From positions 1-6,234 of the forward strand of contig MVCS01000093.1 in the NCBI GenBank assembly GCA_002049885.1: a DNA stretch of 6,234 bases. The letters run 5' to 3'. Positions 5,317 to 6,234 of the stretch are shown one piece after another (within the stretch, counting starts at the first letter, position 1; every line of letters starts with the position of its first letter). The notes beneath the pieces were generated by a model. The model did not search any database. It saw only the letters and a program-made list of their open reading frames with translations, and was not told the DNA's origin. The position numbers were made by a program, and so were the translations under genes. The DNA is from Planctomycetales bacterium 4484_123 (lineage in GTDB: Bacteria > Planctomycetota > Phycisphaerae > SM23-33).

Positions 5317-6234
5317 CTGTGCCCTCGCCCGTCCGGCCCGACTCGCGCCGGTAGGCCTGGACCTCTCGAACGAGCCGTTCGTCCACGTCGCCGGCCTGCT
5401 CCGCCCCGTTTCCCTCGACCGGCCCGGCCTCGAAGCGCAGCGGCTTGTACTCCGGCCCCCTTCTGCGCACGCGCGCGGCCCGCCGCCAGATGAACACGAA
5501 GACCACCAACAGCAGCACCACCAGGCCCACCAACAGCAGCACCGGCGTGGGCATGGTCGAACTCGGCACCCAGCCGCGCAGGCCCAGGTCGCGGGCGATG
5601 ATCACCGGATACTCGTGGGTCTTGGCGGGGTCGCCGCCGGTGGCCGGGTCCTCCGGCAGCGTCACCAACTTGTAGAACAGCCCGGCCAGCCGGATGCGCC
5701 GGCCCTGGGCGATCCGCTCCGGCGGCGGGTACGGCAGCATCACAATCAACGGCCTGAACTCGCCCGTGGCCAGCTCCCGCAGGTGAACCATGTACACCGG
5801 GCCGGCATAGTAACTGGTCGGCGAGGCGTAACGCGACCAGTCCTGCTGATGGATGAAGGCGCCCTCGATGCGAATCAATCGGCCCCGGTAACGCCCCGGC
5901 TCGCGCCAGAGGTTCTTGACGTTGGGCCGGTCGGCCTCAGCCAGGGCCGCAGGCCCCGCCGGCAGCATCGCCGCCCGTCGCAGCAGCACCGACAGGGCCA
6001 GCGAATCCAACTGCCCGTCCCTGTCGCGGACGTCCTCCAGGATGGCCCTTTCGGACCGGTCGTAGGCCAGGGCCTCCTGAACGGTCCTGGCCGGGATGAT
6101 GGGCTTGGGCGCCGGCTGGGTGGGCAGGGCCAGCTCCAGCGGAGGGGATGGTGCGGTGGCAGCAGGCCGGGGCGTCGCCGGGCCGGAGAGGACGCGGGAC
6201 GACCCCGCCAGCGCCGCGGCGGCGAGGGCGAGCA
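5288..6234 (-). CDS. Single-pass membrane protein of unknown function with OB-like extracytoplasmic domain (5' end at or beyond right edge)
   Basis: No named family is recognised. The minus-strand frame is open from the right edge to TGA 5288-5290, giving at least 314 residues; the TTG at 6010 is a leucine inside the frame rather than a convincing start. The first visible residues (LALAAAALAG) look like the hydrophobic core of a signal peptide and are followed by an Ala/Pro-rich linker (about 6100-6190) and a helical, Leu/Ala/Arg-rich stretch. Next comes a compact beta-rich domain (about 5590-5920) with NLWREPGRYRGRLIRIEG and GRRIRLAGLFYKLV, a pattern reminiscent of OB-fold domains. A strongly hydrophobic helix (VLLLVGLVVLLLVVFVFI, about 5486-5540) is followed by RRAARVRRRG, a positive stop-transfer end that predicts the C-terminus in the cytoplasm. 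The ~65-residue charged tail overlaps the aroB start. The bases at 6233-6234 read NTG on the minus strand, so the start codon could be exactly at the edge. Co-expression with aroB is likely; a functional link is not shown. Confidence 0.78.
   Translation of the reverse strand, partial: LALAAAALAGSSRVLSGPATPRPAATAPSPPLELALPTQPAPKPIIPARTVQEALAYDRSERAILEDVRDRDGQLDSLALSVLLRRAAMLPAGPAALAEADRPNVKNLWREPGRYRGRLIRIEGAFIHQQDWSRYASPTSYYAGPVYMVHLRELATGEFRPLIVMLPYPPPERIAQGRRIRLAGLFYKLVTLPEDPATGGDPAKTHEYPVIIARDLGLRGWVPSSTMPTPVLLLVGLVVLLLVVFVFIWRRAARVRRRGPEYKPLRFEAGPVEGNGAEQAGDVDERLVREVQAYRRESGRTGEGTDADCRDHCR

Noticed and set aside
4228..5493. A 421-codon plus-strand open frame across aroB and the membrane-protein gene
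   Set aside because: It is opposite a textbook AroB with all metal ligands present. Its Arg/Gly/His/Pro-rich product has no domain, so it is a composition-driven shadow.

Overview
This GC-rich window (by eye roughly two-thirds G+C) is bacterial chromosomal DNA carrying seven protein-coding genes, two of them cut by the window edges. The mix includes single-chain pyruvate:ferredoxin oxidoreductase (an anaerobe's enzyme), an expanded-family uroporphyrinogen-decarboxylase-like methyltransferase, and a cytidylate kinase with the motif GRDQGSVVFPDA. Together these suggest an anaerobic or facultative member of the Planctomycetota (Phycisphaerae-like) or a related PVC lineage. That placement is inferred from family resemblance recalled from memory and was not tested.

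Layout. Bases 1-528 (+) hold the C-terminal end of a nifJ-type pyruvate:ferredoxin oxidoreductase. A 105-base gap follows, with one perfect GC-rich hairpin and a possible promoter immediately before the next gene. Bases 634-2989 (+) hold a tight three-gene run: cmk (cytidylate kinase), plsC (acyl-glycerophosphate acyltransferase, ATGA overlap with cmk), and a COG0731-type radical SAM protein with a C-terminal winged-helix-like tail. After 59 bases comes a URO-D/MtaA-type protein (3049-4128, +) with an intact His-X-Cys...Cys zinc site. A 63-base convergent gap with two hairpins separates it from the minus-strand genes. These are aroB (3-dehydroquinate synthase, 4192-5316) and, upstream of it with a 29-base overlap, a single-pass membrane protein of unknown function that remains open to the right edge (5288-6234).

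How the genes fit together. PFOR makes acetyl-CoA and reduced ferredoxin. cmk supplies CDP/dCDP for nucleic acids and for CTP used in phospholipid activation. PlsC makes phosphatidic acid, the substrate for CDP-diacylglycerol synthesis, so the cmk-plsC pair joins two arms of phospholipid synthesis. AroB performs the second step of the shikimate pathway. The radical SAM protein and the URO-D-like protein have no assignable substrate here. Most of the window is ordinary metabolism. I found no defence system, mobile element, CRISPR array, tRNA or rRNA. The items most worth a second look are the radical SAM/winged-helix protein, the zinc-site methyltransferase next to it, and the membrane protein translationally overlapped by aroB.
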